A stretch of 37,459 bases of DNA from Thioalkalivibrio sp. (GTDB lineage Bacteria; Pseudomonadota; Gammaproteobacteria; Ectothiorhodospirales; Ectothiorhodospiraceae): NCBI GenBank assembly GCA_003563455.1, contig PWRV01000248.1, positions 1 through 37,459 of the forward strand. The letters are read 5' to 3'. Position numbers and translations under genes: made by a program. Shown piece by piece: positions 7,710 to 16,676 of the stretch; within the stretch, counting starts at the first letter, position 1, and each line of letters opens with the position of its first letter. The notes below the pieces were generated by a model that saw only the letters and a program-made list of their open reading frames with translations, made no database searches and was not told the origin of the DNA.

Positions 7710-8372
7710 ATGGCAATGAGAAAAAGACTGCACACCGCGCTGGGAAGCCTGCTGCTCCTGTGCGCACTGGTGCTGGCGGCGGGGCCGCTGCACGCCGCCG
7801 AACCGGTGGAACTCGTCGAGGGCGCGATCAACCGCGTACTGGAGACGCTTCGCGCCGACGAGGCCAGGGCGCAGGATGACCCCGATTTCGTCCTCGAGGT
7901 CATCGAGGAAGAGGTCCTGCCGCTGGTCGACATCGACGGAATGGCCCGGCTGATCCTGGCCCGCCACTGGCGTGACGCCACGCCCGAACAGCGCCAGCGT
8001 TTCACCGAGGCCTTCCGCGATACCCTGCTCAACGCCTACGGCGTGCGCCTGGCCGATTATCTGGACCGGCGCGTCGTGGTCGTTCCGCGACGCTCCCGGC
8101 AGGACGACCGGATGGCGGTGGTCTCCACCGAGATCGAGATGGGAAGGGGGCAGCCCAATATCATCGTCAACTACCGGCTGCGTCCGGTCGACGGCGAGTG
8201 GAAGGTCTTCGACGTGGAAGCGGAGGGCCTGAGCTTCGTGGGCAATTTCCGCTCGACCTTCAACACCGAAATCGGCCGCCACGGTCTGGATGCGCTGATC
8301 GCCCGCCTCGAGGAAGGCGACCGTTCGCTGATCGAGGAGGCCGTCCCGGAAGGTGAGGGGGGTCGTGGCTGA
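7710..8372 (+). CDS. mlaC: Periplasmic phospholipid-binding protein MlaC
   Basis: Soluble shuttle that carries phospholipids between the outer-membrane MlaA complex and MlaD. The 220-residue product starts with a signal peptide (MAMRKRLHTALGSLLLLCALVLAAGPLHA, cleavage after AHA-like LHA/AEP). The mature protein has the MlaC/Ttg2D fold features: FVLEVIEEEVLPLVDIDGMARLILARHWRDATPEQRQRFTEAF, an LLNAYGVRLADY segment, and VNYRLRPVDGEWKVFDVEAEGLSFVGNFRSTFNTEI. A second in-frame ATG lies at 7716; GGAGG at 7701 could serve either. It sits 45 bases after mlaD and overlaps mlaB. Confidence 0.95.
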   Translation: MAMRKRLHTALGSLLLLCALVLAAGPLHAAEPVELVEGAINRVLETLRADEARAQDDPDFVLEVIEEEVLPLVDIDGMARLILARHWRDATPEQRQRFTEAFRDTLLNAYGVRLADYLDRRVVVVPRRSRQDDRMAVVSTEIEMGRGQPNIIVNYRLRPVDGEWKVFDVEAEGLSFVGNFRSTFNTEIGRHGLDALIARLEEGDRSLIEEAVPEGEGGRG

Positions 8373-8673
8373 GCCCTCGCTGGTGCTCGACGGGGACGTG
8401 CTGCGGCTGTCCGGTCCGGTCACCCTGAATAGCGTGAAGACGCTGATGGCGCGCGGTCGCGGGCTGCTCTCCGAACTGCCGGAGCCGGGCACCCTCGACC
8501 TCTCCGGCGTCACACGGATCGACAGTGCCGGTGCGGCGATGCTCGTCGAGTTCTGGCGCCAGCGTGAGGGCTCGGGCGCGAGCCTCGGGTTTGCCGCGAT
8601 TCCCGAGGATCTGCAGCCGCTCCTGGAGCTTTACGCGCTGGAGCCGGTATTCGGCGTGGCGACCCGCGACTGA
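8365..8673 (+). CDS. mlaB: STAS-domain protein MlaB
   Basis: Cytoplasmic STAS-domain subunit that binds MlaF and supports the activity of the transport complex. The 102-residue product has the STAS pattern: LVLDGDVLRLSGPVTLNSV at the start, then GTLDLSGVTRIDSAGAAMLVEFW, with the conserved DSAG loop. I prefer the GTG at 8365 over the in-frame GTG at 8353: GAGGGG lies four bases before the former, it gives the normal N-terminus, and it overlaps the mlaC stop by eight bases. Length matches the family (about 97-105). The weak sequence conservation of MlaB is offset by position at the end of the mla operon. Confidence 0.9.
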   Translation: MAEPSLVLDGDVLRLSGPVTLNSVKTLMARGRGLLSELPEPGTLDLSGVTRIDSAGAAMLVEFWRQREGSGASLGFAAIPEDLQPLLELYALEPVFGVATRD

Positions 8674-8896
8674 CCCGAGCCGGGCCCCGGGCTTTCCCGG
8701 CGCATGCTTCCCTGCACGGACGATCTGCCGTTTTTCTGGCAGCATCTCCCGGTGGTGGTCGGTTCGGGCGGCACTTCGCCGTGCTGCGGGGAAACGCCGT
8801 TGAGTCAGCGCTTCGATGGTCTGCGGTGGGCGCTTTCGGTTATGATCGCCGGTTTTCGAGCGCCGCGGTAACCGCCGGGGCCCTTCCGAGTCTCAG
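8674..8896 (+). other. mlaB-murA intergenic region
   Basis: No gene is supported in these 223 bases; the BolA-like ibaG gene that often lies between mlaB and murA is missing. There is a GC-rich hairpin-like stretch just after mlaB (around 8677-8700) and a small hairpin CTGCC/GGCAG (8725-8729 with 8738-8742) with T-rich loop. A TATGAT hexamer at 8841 could be a -10 box for murA, but no good -35 stands at the right distance. Confidence 0.3.
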
Positions 8897-10155
<1,259 letters not shown>

Positions 10156-10159
<4 letters not shown>

Positions 10160-10797
10160 ATGCGTCCGACGGCATGACGATCGCGTTGTCGAAGGGGCGC
10201 ATCCTGGAAGAGACGCTGCCGCTGCTGGAGTGCGCGGGCATCGTGCCGCTGGAGGATCCGGCGAAGACGCGCCGGCTGATCATCGGCACCAGCCGCCCGG
10301 ACGTGAGCATTGTCGTGGTACGGGCCACTGACGTGCCGACCTACGTCCAGTATGGCGCGGCCGCGGTCGGCGTCGCCGGCAAGGACGTGCTGATGGAACA
10401 CGGGGCAAGCGGCCTTTACGAGCCGCTGGACCTCGGCATCGCCCGCTGCCGCATGATGCTCGCGGGCCGTCCCGGGCACGCGCCCGGGGACGGACGTCTG
10501 CGCATCGCAACGAAGTTCGTGAACGTCACCCAGCGCCACTTCGCCGCGCAGGGCCGACAGGTCGAGATCATCAAGCTGTACGGCTCGATGGAGCTCGCGC
10601 CGCTGGTCGGGCTGGCCGACTACATCGTCGACCTGGTCGATACCGGCAACACCCTGAAGGCCAACGGCCTCGCGCCGCTGGAACTGATTGCGCAGATCAG
10701 TTCCCGGCTGGTGGTCAACAAGGCCGCGATGAAGATGCAGCATGCCCGCATTCAACAACTGATCGAGGGCCTGCAGCCGGCCCTGACACAGGCCTGA
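10156..10797 (+). CDS. hisG: ATP phosphoribosyltransferase catalytic subunit HisG (short form)
   Basis: Catalyses the first step of histidine synthesis, joining ATP and PRPP. The 213-residue product is the short form, which lacks the C-terminal regulatory domain and needs the partner HisZ (not in this window). Family motifs are visible: MTIALSKGRILEETLPLL, VRATDVPTYVQYGAAAVGVAGKDVL, IATKFVNVTQRHF and the PRPP loop region DLVDTGNTLKANGL. The GTG at 10156 was chosen because it overlaps the murA stop and has CAGGGAG eight bases upstream. The alternative ATG at 10174 would remove six residues and has no visible binding site. Confidence 0.95.
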
Positions 10798-10816
10798 CGA
10801 GGTCACTGGATTCACC

Positions 10817-11875
10817 ATGAGCTACGCCACCGACGATCTGCGAATCAAGTCCATCGACGAGGTCTCCCCCCCGGACACCGTGCGCGATGAGCTCCCGCTG
10901 ACCGACACGGCCGCCGAGACGGTGTACGCCGCCCGCGCCGCGATCCACCGCATTCTGCATGGCGAAGACGACCGTCTGCTGGTGGTCGTCGGCCCCTGTT
11001 CGATCCACGATGTCGACGCGGCGCTCGAATATGCCGGGCGACTGGGTGCGCTGCGTGAGGAGTTCGGCGACGCTCTCGAGGTGGTGATGCGGGTCTATTT
11101 CGAGAAGCCGCGCACCACCGTGGGCTGGAAGGGCCTGATCAACGACCCCGACCTCGACGGCAGCTTCCAGATCAACCGCGGGCTGCGCCTGGCCCGCGGT
11201 CTGCTGCGGGACCTGGCTGAGCAGGGCATGCCGGCCGCCACCGAGTTTCTCGACCTGATCAGCCCGCAGTACATCGCCGATCTGGTGTCCTGGGGCGCCA
11301 TCGGGGCCCGGACCACCGAGAGCCAGGTTCACCGCGAGCTGGCCTCGGGGTTGTCGTGCCCGGGGGGCTTCAAGAACTCGACCGACGGCAGTCTGCAGAT
11401 CGCGATCGACGCAATCCGCTCTGCGTCGAGGCCGCATCACTTCCTGTCGATGACCAAGGCGGGGCGTTCGGCGATCTTCTCCACCGCCGGCAACGGGGAT
11501 TGCCACATCATTCTGCGCGGCGGACGGCAGCCCAATTACGATGCCGAGAACATCGCGGGGGCCTGCGGTCAGCTGCAGGCGTCGGGACTGCCGGAGGCGG
11601 TGATGGTGGACTGCAGCCATGCCAACAGCCGCAAGGACCCGGCACGGCAGGTCGACGTGGTGCGTACCGTCGCCGACCAGGTCGGCAACGGGGACCGGCG
11701 CATCGTCGGCGTGATGCTGGAGAGCCACCTGCAGGCCGGGCGGCAGGATATCGTGGCGGGCAGACCGCTGGTGTACGGGCAGAGCATCACCGATGCCTGC
11801 ATGGGCTGGGACGACTCCGAGGTCGCGCTGGGCGTGCTGGCAGCCGCCGCGCGCCGCCGCCGCGAGCGCCGATGA
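10817..11875 (+). CDS. aroG: 3-deoxy-7-phosphoheptulonate synthase, AroG-like class I
   Basis: Condenses PEP and erythrose 4-phosphate, the first step of the shikimate pathway. The 352-residue product aligns with E. coli AroG without gaps through the core: MSYATDDLRIKSIDEVSPP, metal-binding Cys61 (VGPCSIHD), Lys97 (YFEKPRTTVGWKGLINDP), Arg165 (GARTTESQVHRE) and Lys186, with further metal ligands in DCSHANS, MLESHL and SITDAC. Residues that line the phenylalanine site in AroG are mostly kept (Asp146, Pro150, Gln151, Leu179, Ser180), so Phe feedback is plausible. Two positions in a normally rigid stretch differ: Gly183 (Val in E. coli) and Ser188 (Gly). It lies 19 bases behind hisG and 148 before hisD, an unusual place for this gene. 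Confidence 0.95.
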   Translation: MSYATDDLRIKSIDEVSPPDTVRDELPLTDTAAETVYAARAAIHRILHGEDDRLLVVVGPCSIHDVDAALEYAGRLGALREEFGDALEVVMRVYFEKPRTTVGWKGLINDPDLDGSFQINRGLRLARGLLRDLAEQGMPAATEFLDLISPQYIADLVSWGAIGARTTESQVHRELASGLSCPGGFKNSTDGSLQIAIDAIRSASRPHHFLSMTKAGRSAIFSTAGNGDCHIILRGGRQPNYDAENIAGACGQLQASGLPEAVMVDCSHANSRKDPARQVDVVRTVADQVGNGDRRIVGVMLESHLQAGRQDIVAGRPLVYGQSITDACMGWDDSEVALGVLAAAARRRRERR

Positions 11876-12023
11876 ACCGAGGGCCGCACAAGGCGCGCAC
11901 GGTATCTCCCTCTTCCGCCTGCGGGAGCGGGCAGGGGACAGGTAATTGCGGGATATTTGCATGATCTTTCGTTTCCGGGCGGCCCCGGGGCCGTTCACCC
12001 GATCGTGATGGGAGTCAGCAGCC
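11876..12023 (+). other. aroG-hisD intergenic region
   Basis: These 148 bases hold no gene. The middle is locally AT-richer (around 11940-11972). A perfect 14-base palindrome, CGGCCCCGGGGCCG, sits at 11980-11993. No T-tract follows it, so it is not a standard terminator. A promoter for hisDC could lie here, but no hexamer pair stands out. Confidence 0.3.
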
Positions 12024-13325
12024 ATGCCTGAGATCAAGCGCCTCGACAGCCGGGACGAGGGTTTCTGGAGCGAACTGGACCGCCTGCTGGAGTGGGAGTC
12101 GGTGGCCGACCACGGAGTGCGCGCCATCGTGGACGAGATCCTGGAAGCGGTGCGTAGCGAGGGTGACGCGGCCTTGCTCCGCTATACGGAGCGTTTCGAC
12201 CGTCTGCCACTGCGCAGTGCCAGCGAGATGGAAGTCCCGCCGGAACGCCTGAACCAGGCACTGGAACGCATCCCGGCCATCCAGCGCGAGGCGCTGGAGA
12301 CGGCGGCGGTGCGCATCCGTCGCTATGCCGAGCACCAGCGCATGCAGGACTGGGTGATCGAGGAACCGGACGGCACGCTGCTCGGGCAGCGGATCACGCC
12401 GCTCGAGTCTGTCGGCCTGTACGTACCCGGAGGCAAGGCTGCCTACCCCTCATCGGTGCTGATGAATGCGGTTCCGGCGAAGGTCGCCGGTGTGCCGCTG
12501 CTGGTGATGGTGGTCCCGGCACCCGACGGCGAGTTGAACGACATGGTGCTGGCGGCCGCGGCGATCGCCGGCGTGAACCGCGTGTTTATTCTCGGTGGGG
12601 CGCAGGCGGTGGCGGCGCTCGCCTACGGGACGCAGACAGTGCCGGCGGTGGACAAGATCGTCGGTCCGGGCAACATCTTCGTCGCGACGGCCAAGCGCGA
12701 GGTCTTCGGCACCGTCGGCATCGACATGATCGCCGGCCCGTCGGAGATCCTGGTGGTCTGCGACGGGCAGACCGATCCCGAATGGGTCGCGGCGGACCTC
12801 TTCTCGCAGGCCGAACACGACGAGCAGGCGCAGTCGATCCTGCTGTCTCCGGATGCGGCCTTCCTGGACCGCGTCGCCGAGGCGATGGACCGGTTGCTGG
12901 GGGAGATGCCGCGCGCGGAGATCATCCGGGCCAGCCTCGGTGCTCGCGGCGCACTGGTCCGGGTCCGGGACATGGAGGAGGCGGTCGAGGTGGCCAACCG
13001 CATCGCGCCCGAGCACCTGGAGCTCTCGGTGTCCGACCCCCAGAGCCTGCTCGACGCCGGGCTGCGTCACGCGGGTGCGGTCTTCATGGGCCGTTACACC
13101 TGCGAGGCCGTGGGCGACTACTGCGCCGGGCCGAACCACGTGCTCCCGACCTCGCGCACCGCTCGTTTCTCCTCGCCGCTGGGCGTCTACGATTTCCAGA
13201 AGCGCACCAGCATCATCCAGTGCTCGCCGGCGGGCGCCGCCGACCTCGGGCGCACGGCCTCGGTGCTCGCGCGCGGCGAAGGCCTGGTCGCGCATGCACG
13301 CTCCGCTGAAATGCGCGGTGAATAG
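12024..13325 (+). CDS. hisD: Histidinol dehydrogenase HisD
   Basis: Zn-dependent, NAD-linked enzyme for the last two steps of histidine synthesis (histidinol to histidine). The 433-residue product shows the whole family signature: VGLYVPGGKAAYPSSVLMNAVPAKVAGV, KIVGPGNIFVATAKREVFG, IAGPSEILVV, the Zn-ligand region FSQAEHDEQAQS, APEHLEL and GDYCAGPNHVLPT. Length is the family norm (434 in E. coli). A GGGAG-type binding site lies about ten bases before the ATG. It is followed 30 bases later by hisC. The genes hisBHAFIE are not in the window. Confidence 0.98.
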   Translation: MPEIKRLDSRDEGFWSELDRLLEWESVADHGVRAIVDEILEAVRSEGDAALLRYTERFDRLPLRSASEMEVPPERLNQALERIPAIQREALETAAVRIRRYAEHQRMQDWVIEEPDGTLLGQRITPLESVGLYVPGGKAAYPSSVLMNAVPAKVAGVPLLVMVVPAPDGELNDMVLAAAAIAGVNRVFILGGAQAVAALAYGTQTVPAVDKIVGPGNIFVATAKREVFGTVGIDMIAGPSEILVVCDGQTDPEWVAADLFSQAEHDEQAQSILLSPDAAFLDRVAEAMDRLLGEMPRAEIIRASLGARGALVRVRDMEEAVEVANRIAPEHLELSVSDPQSLLDAGLRHAGAVFMGRYTCEAVGDYCAGPNHVLPTSRTARFSSPLGVYDFQKRTSIIQCSPAGAADLGRTASVLARGEGLVAHARSAEMRGE

Positions 13326-13355
13326 GCAGGCCGCCAGCAGCAGGGGCAGACGGGC

Positions 13356-14441
13356 ATGACCCGTCCGTCCGACCTGATGCGACCCGAGGTGCTGGAGCGC
13401 TCCGCCTACGCGGTCGCGGATGCCGCCGGGCTGGTCAAGCTCGACGCGATGGAAAACCCCTTTCCCTGGCCCGGCGAACTCGAGGCGGCGTGGCTCGAGG
13501 CCCTGCGGGGGGTCGAGCTGAACCGCTACCCCGATCCCGTCGGAAAAGACGTGACCGCGGCCCTCCGTGCCGCGCACGGCGTGCCGGCGGGGGCCGGGTG
13601 TCTGCTCGGCAACGGTTCCGACGAACTGATCCAGATCCTGATCACCGCCGTCCAGGGCAGCGGCCGGCCGGTGGTGTCGCCGGTGCCCACCTTCGTGATG
13701 TACGAGGTGCTCGCGCGCGCCGCCGGGGTCCCTTTTGTCGGCGTGCCGCTCGCGCCCGACTTCGACCTGGACGTGCCGGCATTGTTGCGTGTGCTGGAGC
13801 GGGAACGACCGGCACTGCTGTTCCTGGCCTTTCCGAACAACCCGACCGGCCGGCTGTACGACCCGGCGGTCATCGCGGAACTGGTCGCGGCCAACCCTGG
13901 CGTCACGGTGATCGACGAGGCCTATGCCCCCTTCGCGAGCCACAGCTTCCTTCCCCGGGCTGGTTCGCCAACGGGCCTGATGGTGATGCGCACACTGTCG
14001 AAGCTCGGGCTCGCGGGTCTGAGGCTCGGCTACCTGGCCGCCTCCCCTGAATGGATCGACGCGCTGGACCGTCTGCGCCTGCCCTACAACGTGAACACGC
14101 TGACGCAACGCTCGGTCCTGTTCGCGCTTGAACACGGCGGGATGCTGGAGCGTCAGTCGGAACTGCTGCGCCAGGAGCGCTCGCGGATCGCCGCGGCGCT
14201 GGGGTCGCTCCCGGCCGTGCGCAGGGTGGTGCCGAGCGAGGCCAATTTCATCCTGTTCGAGGTTGCGAACGGATGGGGGCGTGCGGTGTTCGATTCGCTG
14301 CTGGACGCGGGCATCCTGATCAAGGACATTGGGCGCGCGGGAGGGGTACTCGCCGACCACCTGCGCGTCACCGTGGGCACTCCCGGCGAGAACGACGCCT
14401 TCCTCGCGGCGCTGGGCGAGGCGCTGCGGGACGCCGACTGA
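13356..14441 (+). CDS. hisC: Histidinol-phosphate aminotransferase HisC
   Basis: PLP-dependent aminotransferase that converts imidazole acetol phosphate to histidinol phosphate. The 361-residue product has the fold type I features: KLDAMENPFPWP near the N-terminus, LLGNGSDELIQIL, AFPNNPTGRLYDP, VIDEAYAPFA with the PLP-binding Asp/Tyr, and the Schiff-base Lys216 in MRTLSKLGLAGLRLGY. The C-terminal region includes EANFILFEV. It ends 14 bases before the convergent degS stop; there is no room for an independent terminator between them. Confidence 0.96.
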   Translation: MTRPSDLMRPEVLERSAYAVADAAGLVKLDAMENPFPWPGELEAAWLEALRGVELNRYPDPVGKDVTAALRAAHGVPAGAGCLLGNGSDELIQILITAVQGSGRPVVSPVPTFVMYEVLARAAGVPFVGVPLAPDFDLDVPALLRVLERERPALLFLAFPNNPTGRLYDPAVIAELVAANPGVTVIDEAYAPFASHSFLPRAGSPTGLMVMRTLSKLGLAGLRLGYLAASPEWIDALDRLRLPYNVNTLTQRSVLFALEHGGMLERQSELLRQERSRIAAALGSLPAVRRVVPSEANFILFEVANGWGRAVFDSLLDAGILIKDIGRAGGVLADHLRVTVGTPGENDAFLAALGEALRDAD

Positions 14442-14455
14442 CCTGCTTGCGCGGC

Positions 14456-15589
14456 TCAGACGGGGCGCTGGTCCACGGTGGCCTCTAGTTGCAGCGTCTC
14501 TCCGTCCCGCAGTGCCTCGATCTCGATACGCTCGCCGGGTCGCTTGCGGGCGATCGCGTTGAGCGCCTCGCGAGCATTGTCCACGCGCTGGCCGTCCAGC
14601 CCGACGATCACGTCCCCCGGCTGCAGACCGGCCCGCCCCGCGGGTCCGCCGTTCAGGATGCCGGCGATCAGGACACCGCGGGGTCGTTCGAGGCCGAAGG
14701 ATTCGGCCAGGGCGCGGTCCATCGCCTGCACCTCGATGCCCAGCCAGCCGCGCGCCACATAGCCTGTTTCGATGATCTCGTTCATCACGTCGCGCGCGAG
14801 GTCCACCGGGATCGCGAAGCCGATGCCGTGGGAGCCGCCGGAGCGGGTGAAGATCGCAGTATTGATGCCAACCAGTTCACCCAGGGCGTTGATCAGCGCA
14901 CCGCCGGAATTCCCCGGGTTGATCGCCGCGTCCGTCTGGATGAAGTCCTCGAAGAGGTTGATGCCCAACTCGGTCCGGCCGGTGGCGCTGACGATTCCCT
15001 GGGTGACCGTCTGGCCCACCCCGAACGGGTTGCCGATGGCCAGCACGACGTCGCCGACCTCGAGGTCCCGGGATTGCCCGACGCTGGCTGCGGTGACCTC
15101 CGTGGCAGCGATGCGCAGGACCGCGAGGTCGGTCTCCGCGTCGATGCCGATGATCGCGGCGGGGTGGGCATCCCCGTTAGCGAGCACCACCGCGATGGCC
15201 TCGGCCTGCTCGATCACATGATGGTTGGTCAGGATGTGCCCGTTCGGGGTCATGATCACGCCGGAGCCGAGGCTGGCCTGTTCGCGGTCGCGGAGTCCGT
15301 GGGGCGGATCCCGGAAGAACCGGTCGACTTCGGGTTCGCCGGTCAGCGGGTGCGGAACCTCTATCGTGCGCGAGGTCATGATGTTCACCACCGCCGGCGC
15401 GGCCCGGGCCACTCCGGGCGCATAGGAGATCGGGCCCTGCACCGCCTGCCGGGGTTCGGCCGGAGGTGGCACGACAGCGGTTGTACCGCGGTCGCCGTCG
15501 AGCAGCCCGGGGAAGAACAGCGCGATCACCAGTGCGACCGCGATGCCGGCCAGGGCTGCTTGCAGCAGGAAACGTGAAAGCTTCACCAT
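14456..15589 (-). CDS. degS: DegS/AlgW-type periplasmic serine protease
   Basis: Membrane-anchored HtrA-family protease that senses misfolded outer-membrane proteins and starts regulated cleavage of an anti-sigma factor in the sigma-E type response. The 377-residue product has one N-terminal membrane helix (about residues 7-28), a Pro-rich linker, and a trypsin-like domain with catalytic His124 (LTNHHV), Asp154 (ETDLAVL) and Ser228 (NPGNSGGAL). A single PDZ domain follows (about 282-372, ARGWLGIEVQ and PGDVIVGLDG). One PDZ and an uncleaved anchor point to DegS/AlgW rather than DegP. The start is ATG 15589 with AGGGA just upstream; the frame extends further but without family content. It is convergent with hisC and divergent from the Nif3 gene, matching the hisC-algW neighbourhood of Pseudomonas. 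Confidence 0.93.
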   Translation of the reverse strand: MVKLSRFLLQAALAGIAVALVIALFFPGLLDGDRGTTAVVPPPAEPRQAVQGPISYAPGVARAAPAVVNIMTSRTIEVPHPLTGEPEVDRFFRDPPHGLRDREQASLGSGVIMTPNGHILTNHHVIEQAEAIAVVLANGDAHPAAIIGIDAETDLAVLRIAATEVTAASVGQSRDLEVGDVVLAIGNPFGVGQTVTQGIVSATGRTELGINLFEDFIQTDAAINPGNSGGALINALGELVGINTAIFTRSGGSHGIGFAIPVDLARDVMNEIIETGYVARGWLGIEVQAMDRALAESFGLERPRGVLIAGILNGGPAGRAGLQPGDVIVGLDGQRVDNAREALNAIARKRPGERIEIEALRDGETLQLEATVDQRPV

Positions 15590-15675
15590 GTTCCCTATAG
15601 TACTGTCAATCCGTCTCACGTGCCTGTACACCTGCTGTTTCCGGGCATTGCGGCACTCCGATTCCCGAGGTCCCG

Positions 15676-16434
15676 ATGCCGGCCGCAATCGATCGTGACA
15701 CCCTTCTCGACGCACTCGACCGGGAGCTGGAACCGGGGCGCTTCGAGGATTATTGCCCCAACGGGCTGCAGGTGGAGGGGCGTCCGGAAATCCGGCATGT
15801 CGTCAGCGGCGTCACTGCCTCTCATGCGCTGATCCGGGCCGCGATCGAGCAGCAGGCCGACCTGATCCTTGTGCACCACGGCTATTTCTGGCGTGGCGAG
15901 CCGCAGCCCGTGGTGGGGATGAAGCGCCAGCGGCTGCAGGCCTTGCTGCAGCACGAGATCAACCTCGTCGCCTACCATCTCCCGCTGGATGCACACCCGG
16001 AGCTTGGCAACAACGCGCAGCTCGGGCTCGAGCTCGGCCTGGTGCAGGAGGGGCCGTTGCGCCCGGACGGCATCGGGCTGATCGGAAGACTCCCGGAAGT
16101 CTGCCCGGCGGAGCAATTCGCGGCACGGATCGGCACGGTCCTCGGGCGCCAGCCGACCTGGGTCCAAGGGGGTCCGCACCCGGTGCGGCGTCTGGCCTGG
16201 TGCACCGGAGGGGCGCAGTCGATGCTCACCACCGCCGCCAGGCATGGGGTTGACGCCTTCATCAGCGGCGAGATCTCGGAGCAGACCACCCACGAGGCGC
16301 GCGAGCTCGGCGTGCACTACTTCGCCGCCGGGCACCACGCAACGGAGCGTTACGGACCCCGCGCCCTCGGCGCCTGGTGCGCCGAACACTTCGGGGTCGG
16401 TCACTGTTTCGTGGATATACCCAACCCGGCCTGA
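15676..16434 (+). CDS. Nif3-like dinuclear metal centre protein (YbgI family)
   Basis: Member of the Nif3/YbgI family, toroidal hexamers with a two-metal site; often annotated as a GTP cyclohydrolase I type 2 homologue, but the physiological role is not settled. The 252-residue product has the family order: FEDYCPNGLQVEG, SGVTASHALIRAAIEQQADLILVHHGYFWRGE (His pair as metal ligands), YHLPLDAHPELGNNAQL, and near the C-terminus FISGEISEQTTHEARELG and FAAGHHATERYGPRALG. Length fits the short family form without the inserted domain. GAGGT before the ATG at 15676 is a reasonable ribosome binding site. It is divergent from degS across 86 bases. Confidence 0.93.
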   Translation: MPAAIDRDTLLDALDRELEPGRFEDYCPNGLQVEGRPEIRHVVSGVTASHALIRAAIEQQADLILVHHGYFWRGEPQPVVGMKRQRLQALLQHEINLVAYHLPLDAHPELGNNAQLGLELGLVQEGPLRPDGIGLIGRLPEVCPAEQFAARIGTVLGRQPTWVQGGPHPVRRLAWCTGGAQSMLTTAARHGVDAFISGEISEQTTHEARELGVHYFAAGHHATERYGPRALGAWCAEHFGVGHCFVDIPNPA

Positions 16435-16461
16435 GCGATCCGAACTGGTGATCCGCGGGCG

Positions 16462-16552
16462 GGTCAGACTGACCGGGCCAGAAACCGTGGAACGAGGGCT
16501 TTGACCCCACCGGGCCTCGGGTTGACCCCATTAGCGTTTTAAGGAATTCTAT
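16462..16552 (+). promoter_or_regulatory. Candidate control region of the pet operon
   Basis: Two exact direct repeats TTGACCCCA start at 16501 and 16522, 21 bases (two helical turns) apart. A perfect 13-base inverted repeat GGTCAG-A-CTGACC lies at 16462-16474. The second repeat could double as a -35 box (TTGACC at 16522-16527), but the sequence at the matching distance (AATTCT or TTCTAT, 16545-16552) is a poor -10. The region looks like a regulator site plus promoter; neither regulator nor start site can be named. Confidence 0.35.
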
Positions 16553-16676
16553 TGGATTACGCAGCCCCGCAGAGGGCGCCACGATGGCGCGCAGGACTCG
16601 CTGCCGGATTTCCCGGCCCCCGCCCCGCAGCCGCCAACGTGCAGTGAAAGCGATACAGCAGCTGGAGAGACCAACA

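Noticed and set aside
7158..8513. Open minus-strand frame of 451 codons opposite mlaD and mlaC
   Set aside because: Covers the mla genes in antisense; no recognisable protein features.
12450..14360. Open minus-strand frame of 636 codons opposite hisD and hisC
   Set aside because: Shadow frame caused by high GC; its translation is low-complexity His/Arg/Gln-rich and the plus strand carries two complete enzymes with full motifs.
15595..15613. TTGACA hexamer on the minus strand just upstream of degS, with TATAGG nearby
   Set aside because: The two hexamers are only about five bases apart and a -10 at normal spacing would lie inside the coding region, so it is not a usable promoter pair for the chosen start.
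16584..16676. 31-residue N-terminal extension of the Rieske protein from an upstream ATG
   Set aside because: Basic, low-complexity, pushes the twin-arginine motif inward and lacks a ribosome binding site; the ATG at 16677 has both a good site and the expected start.
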